Shown here in pieces: positions 1 to 5,652 of a DNA stretch of 5,652 bases. The position numbers were made by a program, and so were the translations under genes. This DNA comes from an uncultured Collinsella sp. (GTDB taxonomy: Bacteria > Actinomycetota > Coriobacteriia > Coriobacteriales > Coriobacteriaceae). Under the pieces are notes generated by a model. It did no database searches, was not told the DNA's origin, and saw nothing but the letters and a program-made list of their open reading frames with translations. The stretch lies in the NCBI GenBank assembly GCA_937989875.1, contig CALKBO010000006.1:1-5652 (forward strand), in the 5' to 3' direction. Every line of letters starts with the position of its first letter. The first letter of the stretch is position 1.

Positions 1-20
1 GACACATGTATGTCAATCCT

Positions 21-40
21 GGTCTAACAGAGCCTTTTTT
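21..40 (+). terminator. Weak terminator-like hairpin with T6 run at the window edge
   Basis: GG (21-22) and TCT (23-25) pair with AGA (29-31) and CC (33-34), with a 3-nt loop and a bulged G at 32. Six T residues follow at 35-40. Read on the + strand this could end a transcript entering from the left of the window. It would then be convergent with the membrane protein gene that ends at 74. The stem is short and imperfect. The same bases read on the minus strand (GGCTCTGTTAGACC after A6) could instead be the tip of an insertion-sequence inverted repeat. The structure does not serve as a terminator for the minus-strand gene, because no T run follows it in that direction. Confidence 0.3.
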
Positions 41-73
41 AATCCCCGTCCCAGAAATATCATCCCAAACAGA

Positions 74-643
74 CTACCTTGCGAAAAAGCGCACGCCAAA
101 GGATGTGTCCTCGCAGGCGACAATGCGGCGGTCGCGCAAAATGGTCCGCACGTAATACCAATCGCCCACACAGCCCGACAAGTGCAGACCAGCCGCCAAG
201 TAGCACAGCAGCGGATAGCCCGAGAACGCAAACCCCAGGGCAAACGCCGCCGTCACAACAACCGTCGGCGCCAGACAAACCGCCACGTACCGTCGGCGCG
301 AATACACCACACCCTCGGCGCAGGCATAGATCATCGCCGTCTCGCGATTCGCTCCAAAGGTCACCTTCGCGCCCGCAGGCGCCAGCAGCTTAAAAAACAC
401 ACCGTGCACCAGCTCATGCACGGCAAATGACGCCGCCGAAACCGCAGCCAACCCGGCTATCCAGCCTAAGACCGCCGTCCAACCGCCAGCGTCAGCCGCA
501 TCCAAGTCCGCAGGCCCGCCCAGCAGCATAAACACCGGCACCAGGCACACGGCAAATGCGCCAAGCACTGCCATCCCCCACACAAAGCAGGCGTGCAGGA
601 AATCCTCGTCTTCAAACGCATGTATGTTGGAAATTTCATTCAT
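74..643 (-). CDS. DUF3267-type membrane protein, putative HExxH zinc metallopeptidase
   Basis: This encodes 189 residues forming a polytopic membrane protein. Hydrophobic segments lie at about 17-41, 55-75, 118-140 and 142-163. The motif HELVHG (residues 76-81) is an HExxH zinc-peptidase signature at the end of the second hydrophobic segment. H76 and H80 would be metal ligands and E77 the catalytic base. D161, in the GDWYY stretch of the last hydrophobic segment, is a candidate third ligand by analogy with other intramembrane zincins; that is inference. The layout fits the DUF3267 family of putative zincins, whose substrates are generally unknown. The ATG at 643 is preceded in frame by a TAA nine bases upstream, which fixes the start, although no good Shine-Dalgarno sequence is visible. 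The gene is divergent from the synthetase gene and no clear promoter was found for it. Activity and substrate cannot be predicted. Confidence 0.8.
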   Translation of the reverse strand: MNEISNIHAFEDEDFLHACFVWGMAVLGAFAVCLVPVFMLLGGPADLDAADAGGWTAVLGWIAGLAAVSAASFAVHELVHGVFFKLLAPAGAKVTFGANRETAMIYACAEGVVYSRRRYVAVCLAPTVVVTAAFALGFAFSGYPLLCYLAAGLHLSGCVGDWYYVRTILRDRRIVACEDTSFGVRFFAR

Positions 644-765
644 AGCATCTTAGGATAGCGCCCCTGCCACGTACCCGCCCGCATGTGCGATAATGTCGAA
701 CGATATGCACGAATTGACCACCGCGTCGCCAGGCCTTGCGCCCGGCCGCGCTCTCACCATATGCG

Positions 766-771
766 AAGGAG
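766..771 (+). promoter_or_regulatory. Ribosome-binding site that sets the synthetase start at 776
   Basis: AAGGAG lies four bases before the ATG at 776. The reading frame stays open further upstream, with in-frame ATGs at 683 and 761. Neither has a comparable Shine-Dalgarno sequence, and the extra residues (rich in R, H and P) do not look like part of a synthetase. The spacing is slightly short, but this is the best start signal in the region. A later in-frame ATG at 794 has no ribosome-binding site. Confidence 0.7.
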
Positions 772-775
772 TCCC

Positions 776-2926
776 ATGGCATCCAAATACTCCATGAACG
801 ACCGTCCCAGCTGGCCTCGCCGCGCCATCGTTACCGCCGGCGAGCCCTACGGCAACAAGGGCCTTCACTTTGGCCACGTTGGCGGCGTCTTTGTCCCGGC
901 CGACTTCTTCGCCCGCTTCCTGCGCGACCGCCTGGGCCGCGAGAACGTCATCTTCACCTCGGGCACCGACTGCTACGGCTCGCCCATCATGGAGAGCTAC
1001 CGCAAGCTCAAGGAGAACGAGGGCTACGACAAGTCCATCGGCGAGTATGTCGAGTCCAATCACTCCCGCCAGGCCGCGACCCTCAACAACTACAACATCA
1101 GCTGCGACATCTACGGCGGCTCGGGCCTTGAGCCGGCTGCGCAGATTCACAACGAGGTTACCGCCGAGATTATCGAGCGCCTACACGAGCAGGGCACCAT
1201 CTCCAAGCGCTCCACGCTGCAGTTCTACGATGCCAAGGCCGGCACGTTCCTCAACGGCCGCCAAGTGATCGGCCGCTGCCCCATCCAGGGCTGCAAGTCC
1301 GAGAAGGCGTACGCCGACGAGTGCGACCTGGGTCACCAGTTTGAGCCCGAGGAGCTCATCGCGCCCAAGAGCCAGCTCACCGGCGAGGTGCCCGAGCTGC
1401 GCCCGGTCGACAACCTCTACTTCGACCTGCCGGCCTACCTCGACTTTATGAAGACCTACACCGCCAAGCTCGCCCAGAACCCACAGGTCCGCTCCGTGGT
1501 CTCCAAGACCATGGAGGAGTGGCTGCTGCCGGCACAGCTCTACATCCAGAACAAGTTCCGCGAGGCCTTCGACGCCGTCGAGGATCAACTGCCCGAGCAC
1601 ACCGTGCTGGAGCCCGAGGGCAACAAGAGCAGCTTTACCGTCACCTTCCCCAGTTGGAAGGAGCGCGACGACGCCCACGCAGTGCTCGCTAACGGCGGCG
1701 TGCGCTTCCGCAGCGGCAAGGCGCTCGTGCCCTTCCGCATCACCGGTAACATCGACTGGGGCGTTCCGGTGCCCGAGGTCGACGGCGTGAACGACGTCAC
1801 CTGCTGGTGCTGGCCCGAGAGCCTGTGGGCGCCCATCAGCTACACCCGCACCGTGCTCGCACGCGATGCCAAAGCCGCCGGCGTAACTGAGGGTGTCGCC
1901 GCCCAGGACGCCGCCCTCATGGGCGAGCCCGCTGCCGATTCCACGCAGGTACCCGCACCCACCTACCAGCACAGTTCGCTCGATTGGCGCGACTGGTGGT
2001 GCTCTGACGACGCACAGATCTACCAGTTCATCGGTCAGGACAACATCTACTTCTACTGCATCGCGCAGACCGCCATGTGGGAGGCCCTGGGTTGGAACCT
2101 CACGCAGAGCACCGTCAGCGCCTGCTACCACCTGCTCTACATGGGCAAAAAGGCCAGCTCCTCCTCGCAGACGCCTCCCCCGCCGGCAGACGACCTGCTC
2201 AACCACTACACCTGCGAGCAGATGCGCGCGCATTGGCTGTCGCTCGGCCTGTCCGAGAAGCCGGTGAGCTTTAGCCCCAAGGCATACGACACCCGCGTGA
2301 CCGGCAAGGACAAGGACGGCAACGAGGTGCGCGCCTGCGATGACAAGCGCGTTATCGACCCGGCCCTTAAGGAGAGTGCCCTTTTGACCGGCGTGTTCAA
2401 CCGCCTGGCCCGCAGCTGCTTCTACGGCGTCGCCGTCAAGGAGGGCGACGAGAGCCCCTATCGCAACGGTTGCATTCCGGCCGGCGCAGCCTCTGCCGTC
2501 GTGGTCGAGGCTGCCGAGCAGGCCGCCCTTGCCTTTGAGCGGGCCATGTACAAGTTCGAGACGCACCGCGCGCTCGCCGTGTGCGACGACTATCTGCGCG
2601 CCGCCAACAAGCGCTGGAGCGATGCCTCCAAGGCCGCCAACAAGCTCGAGGGCGAGCCGGCAAACGCCGCCATGAAGCAGGCCCTGGTCGACGCCTTTAC
2701 CGAGCTGCGTGTGGCGACCGTCCTGATGCACGGCATCGTCCCGGCCGGCTGCGAGCTCATCTGCGAGTACTTCGACGTCGACCCGGTCGCCTTCTTTAGC
2801 TGGGACAACATCTTCGCCTCCACGGACGAGTTTGTTGAGAGCCTGGGCGAGAAGCCCGGCGAGCACCGCGTAAAGCCGCTGCCCCCGCGCTTCGACTTCT
2901 TTAGCAAGCACGAGAGCCAGTACTAA
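776..2926 (+). CDS. Methionyl-tRNA synthetase family protein (class I aaRS), divergent
   Basis: This encodes 716 residues of a cytoplasmic class I aminoacyl-tRNA synthetase, closest to MetRS, which attaches methionine to tRNA(Met). The Rossmann fold carries the HIGH motif as HFGH (31-34) and the GTDCYGSPI stretch (63-71, D65 matching the conserved Asp). A knuckle with C168, C173, C183 and H187 suggests one CCCH zinc site. WAPISY (351-356) and FIGQD (418-422) match MetRS core motifs. The helical anticodon domain keeps N542, R546 and W614, equivalent to E. coli N391, R395 and W461. It ends near FFSKHESQY with no C-terminal tRNA-binding OB domain. Oddities are KKASS (458-462) instead of KMSKS, a following S/P run, two insertions (about 265-320 and 360-405), and replaced methionine-pocket residues. 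Family membership is firm. Methionine specificity is not, so no gene symbol is given. It is probably co-transcribed with the methyltransferase downstream. No T-box leader is present. Confidence 0.85.
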   Translation: MASKYSMNDRPSWPRRAIVTAGEPYGNKGLHFGHVGGVFVPADFFARFLRDRLGRENVIFTSGTDCYGSPIMESYRKLKENEGYDKSIGEYVESNHSRQAATLNNYNISCDIYGGSGLEPAAQIHNEVTAEIIERLHEQGTISKRSTLQFYDAKAGTFLNGRQVIGRCPIQGCKSEKAYADECDLGHQFEPEELIAPKSQLTGEVPELRPVDNLYFDLPAYLDFMKTYTAKLAQNPQVRSVVSKTMEEWLLPAQLYIQNKFREAFDAVEDQLPEHTVLEPEGNKSSFTVTFPSWKERDDAHAVLANGGVRFRSGKALVPFRITGNIDWGVPVPEVDGVNDVTCWCWPESLWAPISYTRTVLARDAKAAGVTEGVAAQDAALMGEPAADSTQVPAPTYQHSSLDWRDWWCSDDAQIYQFIGQDNIYFYCIAQTAMWEALGWNLTQSTVSACYHLLYMGKKASSSSQTPPPPADDLLNHYTCEQMRAHWLSLGLSEKPVSFSPKAYDTRVTGKDKDGNEVRACDDKRVIDPALKESALLTGVFNRLARSCFYGVAVKEGDESPYRNGCIPAGAASAVVVEAAEQAALAFERAMYKFETHRALAVCDDYLRAANKRWSDASKAANKLEGEPANAAMKQALVDAFTELRVATVLMHGIVPAGCELICEYFDVDPVAFFSWDNIFASTDEFVESLGEKPGEHRVKPLPPRFDFFSKHESQY

Positions 2927-2985
2927 AGCACGCCAGCAGCAGCGTACCCGGAAAGTAGTCAAATTGGGACGGGAAGGAAAGACGG

Positions 2986-4089
2986 ATGTCCAAGCCGCGT
3001 CGTCGTAAGCAGAAAAAGCAGGTTAAGCCCGAGCTCAAGCTCAGGCAGTTTGCCGCCACCGAGCTTTCCGATCAGCTTACTGCCCTTCCCTGCGCTGCCG
3101 ACCTGCCGCGCTTTATGGTCGACACGGTTGCCGGCGCCTATGCACCCGCCGATGCCGAGCTCATGATCGAGGGCTTTGGCGCCGCAGCCACGCGCCCGGT
3201 CACGCTACGCGCCAACACGCTCAAGACGACCGCCGAGGACATCGCCGCGGCACTCGACGCCGCCGGGATCGCCCACCAAACCGTTGCCTGGTACCAGGAT
3301 GCCTTCGTCCTGCCCGACGCCCAAGTTTCCGACCTTTGGGGCCTCGACATCTACCGTGACGGCAAGATCTACCTGCAGAGCCTGTCGTCGATGATGCCGC
3401 CGCTCGTGCTGGGCGCTCAGGCCGGCGAGGACATCCTGGACATGTGTGCAGCCCCCGGCGGCAAGACAACGCAGATCGCCGCCCTCACCCAGGGACAGGC
3501 GCACCTCACCGCCTGCGAGATGAGCATTCCCCGCGCCGAAAAGCTCGAGGCCAACTTGGGCCGCCAGGGCGCCAAAAACGTGCCCGTCATGCGTATTGAC
3601 GCACGCGAGCTTGACGAGTTCTTCCGCTTTGACCGCATCCTGCTCGACGCCCCCTGCACCGGCACGGGCACCGTCATCAGCGGCAACGAAAAGAGCTTGC
3701 GCGGCCTTACCGAGCAGTTGCTCGTCAAATGCGCCCGCTCGCAGCGCGCGCTTCTGGACCGCGCCATGGGGGCCCTCAAACCGGGCGGCACGCTGGTCTA
3801 TTCGACGTGTTCGATCTTGCCGCAGGAAAACGAGGATGCCCTGCAAGAGGCCCTCGACAAGCACATGGACTGTGAGCTCATCCCCCTCGACGGCACGCCG
3901 AGCGAAAGTGAAGCGCGTCGCGCCCAGGATACCGGCGACAAGCCGCATATCGAGTGCAACGCCCTTACCGAAGCCATTGCCGCGGGCCACGTCTCGGCCA
4001 TTGCCAACGGCATGCCCGGTACGCTGACCATTCCGCCCAGTCGCGACTTTGAGGGCTTCTATATCGCCCTGGTCCGAAAACGCAGCTAG
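2986..4089 (+). CDS. RsmB/NOP2/Sun-family SAM-dependent RNA (cytosine-C5) methyltransferase
   Basis: This encodes 367 residues of a predicted SAM-dependent enzyme making 5-methylcytosine in RNA, most likely rRNA. The N-terminus is a basic tail (residues 4-15, rich in R and K). An RRM-like N1 domain follows, with TLRANTLK at 73-80, then QSLSSM (131-136). The Rossmann core has SAM motif I DMCAAPGGKT (152-161), E178 for the ribose, D205 for adenine, motif IV DAPCTGTG (221-228) with C224, and motif VI STCS with C275. In this family the motif VI Cys is the nucleophile and the motif IV Cys releases product; both are present, so the enzyme looks active. The conserved end GFYIALVRK is intact. It lacks the NusB-like N-terminal domain of RsmB and is shorter than RsmF. 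That makes it a compact RsmF-like form, and the target base cannot be assigned. A purine-rich site (AAGGA, 2974-2978) precedes the ATG. It lies 59 bp after the synthetase with no terminator between. Confidence 0.9.
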   Translation: MSKPRRRKQKKQVKPELKLRQFAATELSDQLTALPCAADLPRFMVDTVAGAYAPADAELMIEGFGAAATRPVTLRANTLKTTAEDIAAALDAAGIAHQTVAWYQDAFVLPDAQVSDLWGLDIYRDGKIYLQSLSSMMPPLVLGAQAGEDILDMCAAPGGKTTQIAALTQGQAHLTACEMSIPRAEKLEANLGRQGAKNVPVMRIDARELDEFFRFDRILLDAPCTGTGTVISGNEKSLRGLTEQLLVKCARSQRALLDRAMGALKPGGTLVYSTCSILPQENEDALQEALDKHMDCELIPLDGTPSESEARRAQDTGDKPHIECNALTEAIAAGHVSAIANGMPGTLTIPPSRDFEGFYIALVRKRS

Positions 4090-4113
4090 CGCACGGATCC
4101 AAAACTCAACAAG

Positions 4114-4284
4114 CTATCGCCGTGCACGCTTGTCCTGCTGGTCCTTATGCCGCGCAAGCGCTTCACACTCCTTGCGCTCGGCCTTTTTGCCCTTAATGGC
4201 CGTGACCGCAAAGTAGATGACCGCGGCGGCAACGATTGCGCCCACGCATAGGCCAATCGAGCCCAACATTGCCGAGAATTCCAT
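4114..4284 (-). CDS. Small single-pass membrane protein, 56 residues, function unknown
   Basis: The minus strand holds an intact 56-codon frame from the ATG at 4284 to a TAG at 4114-4116. The protein starts MEFSAMLGSI. It has one hydrophobic, Ala/Val/Ile-rich segment at about residues 7-29 and then a strongly basic tail from 31 on (KGKKAERKE, ending DKRARR). The positive-inside rule suggests the tail is cytoplasmic. A good Shine-Dalgarno sequence, AGAGGTGA, sits six bases before the start. The gene is convergent with the methyltransferase, with 24 bp between the stops, and divergent from the barrel protein gene. I do not recognise a family. It could be a regulator or accessory of a membrane complex, but nothing here shows which. 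The ribosome-binding site, the clean hydrophobic-then-basic design and the fit in the intergenic space argue that it is real. Confidence 0.72.
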   Translation of the reverse strand: MEFSAMLGSIGLCVGAIVAAAVIYFAVTAIKGKKAERKECEALARHKDQQDKRARR

Positions 4285-4290
4285 ACCGCG

Positions 4291-4298
4291 TCACCTCT
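4291..4298 (-). promoter_or_regulatory. Ribosome-binding site of the 56-residue membrane protein
   Basis: On the minus strand AGAGGTGA lies six bases upstream of the ATG at 4284. It matches the anti-Shine-Dalgarno well and is the main support for translation of this short frame. No convincing -35/-10 pair was found upstream of it; TATACA (4303-4308, minus strand) has no partner -35. Confidence 0.65.
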
Positions 4299-4418
4299 CT
4301 TTTGTATACGGGACATTCAAGATAGCACCTCGATTCCCGCCACCACAGCTCCTTCACGTTCGCCGACCCTTCAGTCTAACGGATGGCGCAGCGGGGAAAA
4401 ATCAACTCGTCAAACGAT

Positions 4419-4446
4419 TTAGCACTCGCAACGCCGGTCGTACACT
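4419..4446 (+). promoter_or_regulatory. Candidate sigma-70-type promoter for the TIM-barrel gene
   Basis: TTAGCA (4419-4424) and TACACT (4441-4446), separated by 16 bp, each match four of six consensus bases for -35 and -10. Transcription would start near 4453 and give a leader of about 24 nt before the ATG at 4477. The match is modest. Position and spacing are right, and the rest of the 192-bp divergent spacer (4285-4476) offers nothing better on this strand. Confidence 0.35.
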
Positions 4447-4454
4447 GCCGACCG
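4435..4454. repeat. Perfect inverted repeat over the candidate -10, possible operator
   Basis: CGGTCG (4435-4440) and CGACCG (4449-4454) are exact reverse complements separated by 8 bp that include the candidate -10 TACACT. A dimeric repressor bound here would block RNA polymerase. Alternatively the arms could form a small hairpin. Six-base GC-rich arms can arise by chance in DNA of this composition, so this is a suggestion based on position. Confidence 0.3.
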
Positions 4455-4476
4455 CACAACATAGAAACGGACCGCC

Positions 4477-5568
4477 ATGGATTCTCTCAACGATTTGAAC
4501 GAGCGCGTCGACGCCTTTGTCGCTACCAGCTCCTTCGAGACGCCTGCCGCGACTAGCGACCAAGCCCCCATCGATGTTCCCGCCGAGGTTCACGAGGACA
4601 TCGTCGCTTCGGTCGACTTCTCCGAGGTAGAGCTTGCAGACGAATTTACCGAGCCCCAGGTGGCCGTAACTCCCAATGGCCTTTTGCCCATGGAGCCGCT
4701 GCCCATCGACGGGCGTCTGCGCAAGGCGGCCCTCCGCATGCCCGATGAGATCGAGGAGGCCAGCGGCTTTACGCTCTTTGGCCGCCGCATCAAATCGCTC
4801 ATCTACACCACCGACGTGGCGGTCATCCGCAACTCCAATGCCGACGCCGTGTTTGCCGTCTACCCCTTCACGCCGCAGCCCGCCATTACGCAGGCGCTGC
4901 TGACCGTTGCCGAGTGCCCGGTCTTTGTGGGCGTTGGCGGCGGCACCACCACCGGTAAGCGCTCCGTGCAGATGGCAGCCGTATCCGAGATGCAGGGCGC
5001 GGCGGGCTGCGTGGTCAACTCCCCCGCTACCGCCGAGATGGTCGAGCACATCACCAACATCGCCGACATCCCCGTCATCGCCACGGTCGTTCGCTGCGAC
5101 GACGATGCTCACGCCAAGGTGCGCGCCGGAGCAAAGATCCTTAACATCGCGGCCGGCAAGAACACGCCCCAGGTCCTGCGCGAGCTGCGCGAACACTATC
5201 CCAACCTGCCGCTCATCGCTCCGGGCGGCAAGACGCCCGAGAGCATCCGTGAAACCATCGCCGCCGGCGCCAACGCCATCATCTGGACACCGCCTTCGGC
5301 CCAGCAGCTGCAGACCGACATGATGCAGCGCTACCGCAAGATGAAGGAAGACGCCACGCCCGTCATCTCGCGCGACGATGTGCCCATTATCGACCAGGTC
5401 GCCGCCGCCGAGGTCAGCCAGGTCGAGAACATGAATCCCGATGTGCCGATCCCCGACGAAGTCATCGAACGCGTCGCTTCGATCCACGATCATATCGAGG
5501 AACGTCGCGCCAACCGCGGACTCAAGCCCTCGCTGCACGGCTTTTTCTTCCGCGGAAAGAAACGCTAG
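4477..5568 (+). CDS. TIM-barrel protein of unknown function with long terminal extensions
   Basis: This encodes 363 residues. About residues 100-295 look like a (beta/alpha)8 barrel of the phosphate-binding kind seen in ThiG, NanE and related enzymes. Visible elements are the strand and loop PVFVGVGGGTTTGKR (148-162), GCVVNSP (177-183), IPVIATVV (198-205), AGAKILNIAAGKN (217-229), the glycine loop APGGKTPESI (248-257) and GANAIIWTPPS (264-274). The last two resemble the usual strand-7 and strand-8 phosphate site. Similar proteins are, as I recall, often labelled only as hydrolase; no reaction is established. Residues 1-95 form an acidic, probably disordered extension and about 296-363 a charged tail ending FFFRGKKR. 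The ATG at 4477 has a weak Shine-Dalgarno. An internal ATG at 4690 (M72) has none, and the codon use of the extension looks coding. It is a single-gene unit with its own likely promoter and terminator. Confidence 0.8.
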   Translation: MDSLNDLNERVDAFVATSSFETPAATSDQAPIDVPAEVHEDIVASVDFSEVELADEFTEPQVAVTPNGLLPMEPLPIDGRLRKAALRMPDEIEEASGFTLFGRRIKSLIYTTDVAVIRNSNADAVFAVYPFTPQPAITQALLTVAECPVFVGVGGGTTTGKRSVQMAAVSEMQGAAGCVVNSPATAEMVEHITNIADIPVIATVVRCDDDAHAKVRAGAKILNIAAGKNTPQVLRELREHYPNLPLIAPGGKTPESIRETIAAGANAIIWTPPSAQQLQTDMMQRYRKMKEDATPVISRDDVPIIDQVAAAEVSQVENMNPDVPIPDEVIERVASIHDHIEERRANRGLKPSLHGFFFRGKKR

Positions 5569-5603
5569 CCGCAACAGCAAGGCCCGTCCCGCAAACATGA
5601 ACT

Positions 5604-5644
5604 GCCTCCCATTTCTTGGACATGAGAAATGGGAGGCTTTCTTT
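5604..5644 (+). terminator. Intrinsic terminator of the TIM-barrel gene
   Basis: A perfect 13-bp stem pairs 5604-5616 (GCCTCCCATTTCT) with 5625-5637 (AGAAATGGGAGGC) across an 8-nt loop. TTTCTTT follows at 5638-5644. It lies 36 bp after the stop of the barrel gene and is oriented to end its transcript. The opposite strand has no T run after the stem, so it works in one direction only. Confidence 0.92.
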
Positions 5645-5652
5645 ATGCGCGT

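Noticed and set aside
683..775. N-terminal extension of the synthetase from the ATG at 683
   Set aside because: The extra 31 residues are not synthetase-like, and the good ribosome-binding site at 766-771 belongs to the ATG at 776.
644..775. T-box or other riboswitch upstream of the synthetase gene
   Set aside because: The spacer is only 132 bp, with no terminator hairpin with a T run and no recognisable T-box sequence. TTGACC (714-719) and GATAAT (689-694) do not form a promoter pair.
1181..2962. 593-codon open frame on the minus strand opposite the synthetase gene
   Set aside because: Long antisense frames are common opposite G/C-ending codons. Its product is low-complexity, rich in L, V, G, A and H with no motifs, while the + strand frame has clear family signatures.
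3205..3990. 261-codon minus-strand frame opposite the methyltransferase
   Set aside because: It lies entirely within a gene with intact catalytic motifs and shows no motif of its own.
4086..4316. 76-codon minus-strand frame overlapping the microprotein
   Set aside because: It has no ribosome-binding site and an arginine/serine-rich product. The overlapping 56-codon frame has a strong ribosome-binding site and a sensible membrane-protein layout.
4942..4965. Walker A (P-loop) in GGGTTTGKRS of the barrel protein
   Set aside because: The lysine is followed by R rather than S or T, no Walker B was found, and the surrounding strands fit a TIM barrel, so the glycine run is better read as a barrel loop.
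4402..5598. 398-codon open frame on the minus strand opposite the barrel gene
   Set aside because: It is a compositional shadow. The residue pattern is repetitive (G, D, V, H, L) with no recognisable domain, and the + strand gene has coherent barrel motifs and a matching terminator.

Overview
The window is high-GC bacterial DNA with strong G/C bias at third codon positions. It has compact genes on both strands and a divergent/convergent layout. The overall style suggests an actinobacterium, and the gene forms look most like the gut Coriobacteriia (Collinsella and relatives). That assignment is an inference from protein appearance and composition; no rRNA or other marker gene is present.

Layout: (1) 1-73 is an intergenic edge with a weak terminator-like hairpin and a T6 run on the + strand. 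(2) 74-643 (-) encodes a small polytopic membrane protein with an HExxH motif, a DUF3267-type putative zinc metallopeptidase. (3) A 132-bp divergent spacer separates it from 776-2926 (+), a 716-residue class I aminoacyl-tRNA synthetase of the methionyl-tRNA synthetase (MetRS) family. (4) After 59 bp without a terminator comes 2986-4089 (+), an RsmB/NOP2/Sun-family RNA cytosine-C5 methyltransferase, probably in the same operon. (5) 4114-4284 (-) is a 56-codon single-pass membrane microprotein with a good ribosome-binding site, convergent with the methyltransferase. (6) A 192-bp divergent spacer carries a plausible promoter and a perfect inverted repeat. It leads to 4477-5568 (+), a TIM-barrel protein of unknown function with an acidic N-terminal extension and a basic C-terminal tail. 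(7) A strong intrinsic terminator at 5604-5644 closes that unit.

Two adjacent genes act in RNA and translation (synthetase-like protein and RNA methyltransferase). The others are a membrane peptidase-like protein, a membrane microprotein and an uncharacterised barrel enzyme, with no obvious pathway linking them. I see no CRISPR array, tRNA, rRNA, prophage or complete insertion sequence.

The item most worth following up is the synthetase. The three residues that read the CAU anticodon in E. coli MetRS appear conserved. Several residues lining the methionine pocket are replaced (L13 to E23, I297 to N423, H301 to Y427), and KMSKS has become KKASS followed by a serine/proline run. It may be a divergent paralogue with changed amino-acid specificity or activity rather than the housekeeping MetRS. 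The comparison was made by eye against remembered family motifs and needs a real alignment.
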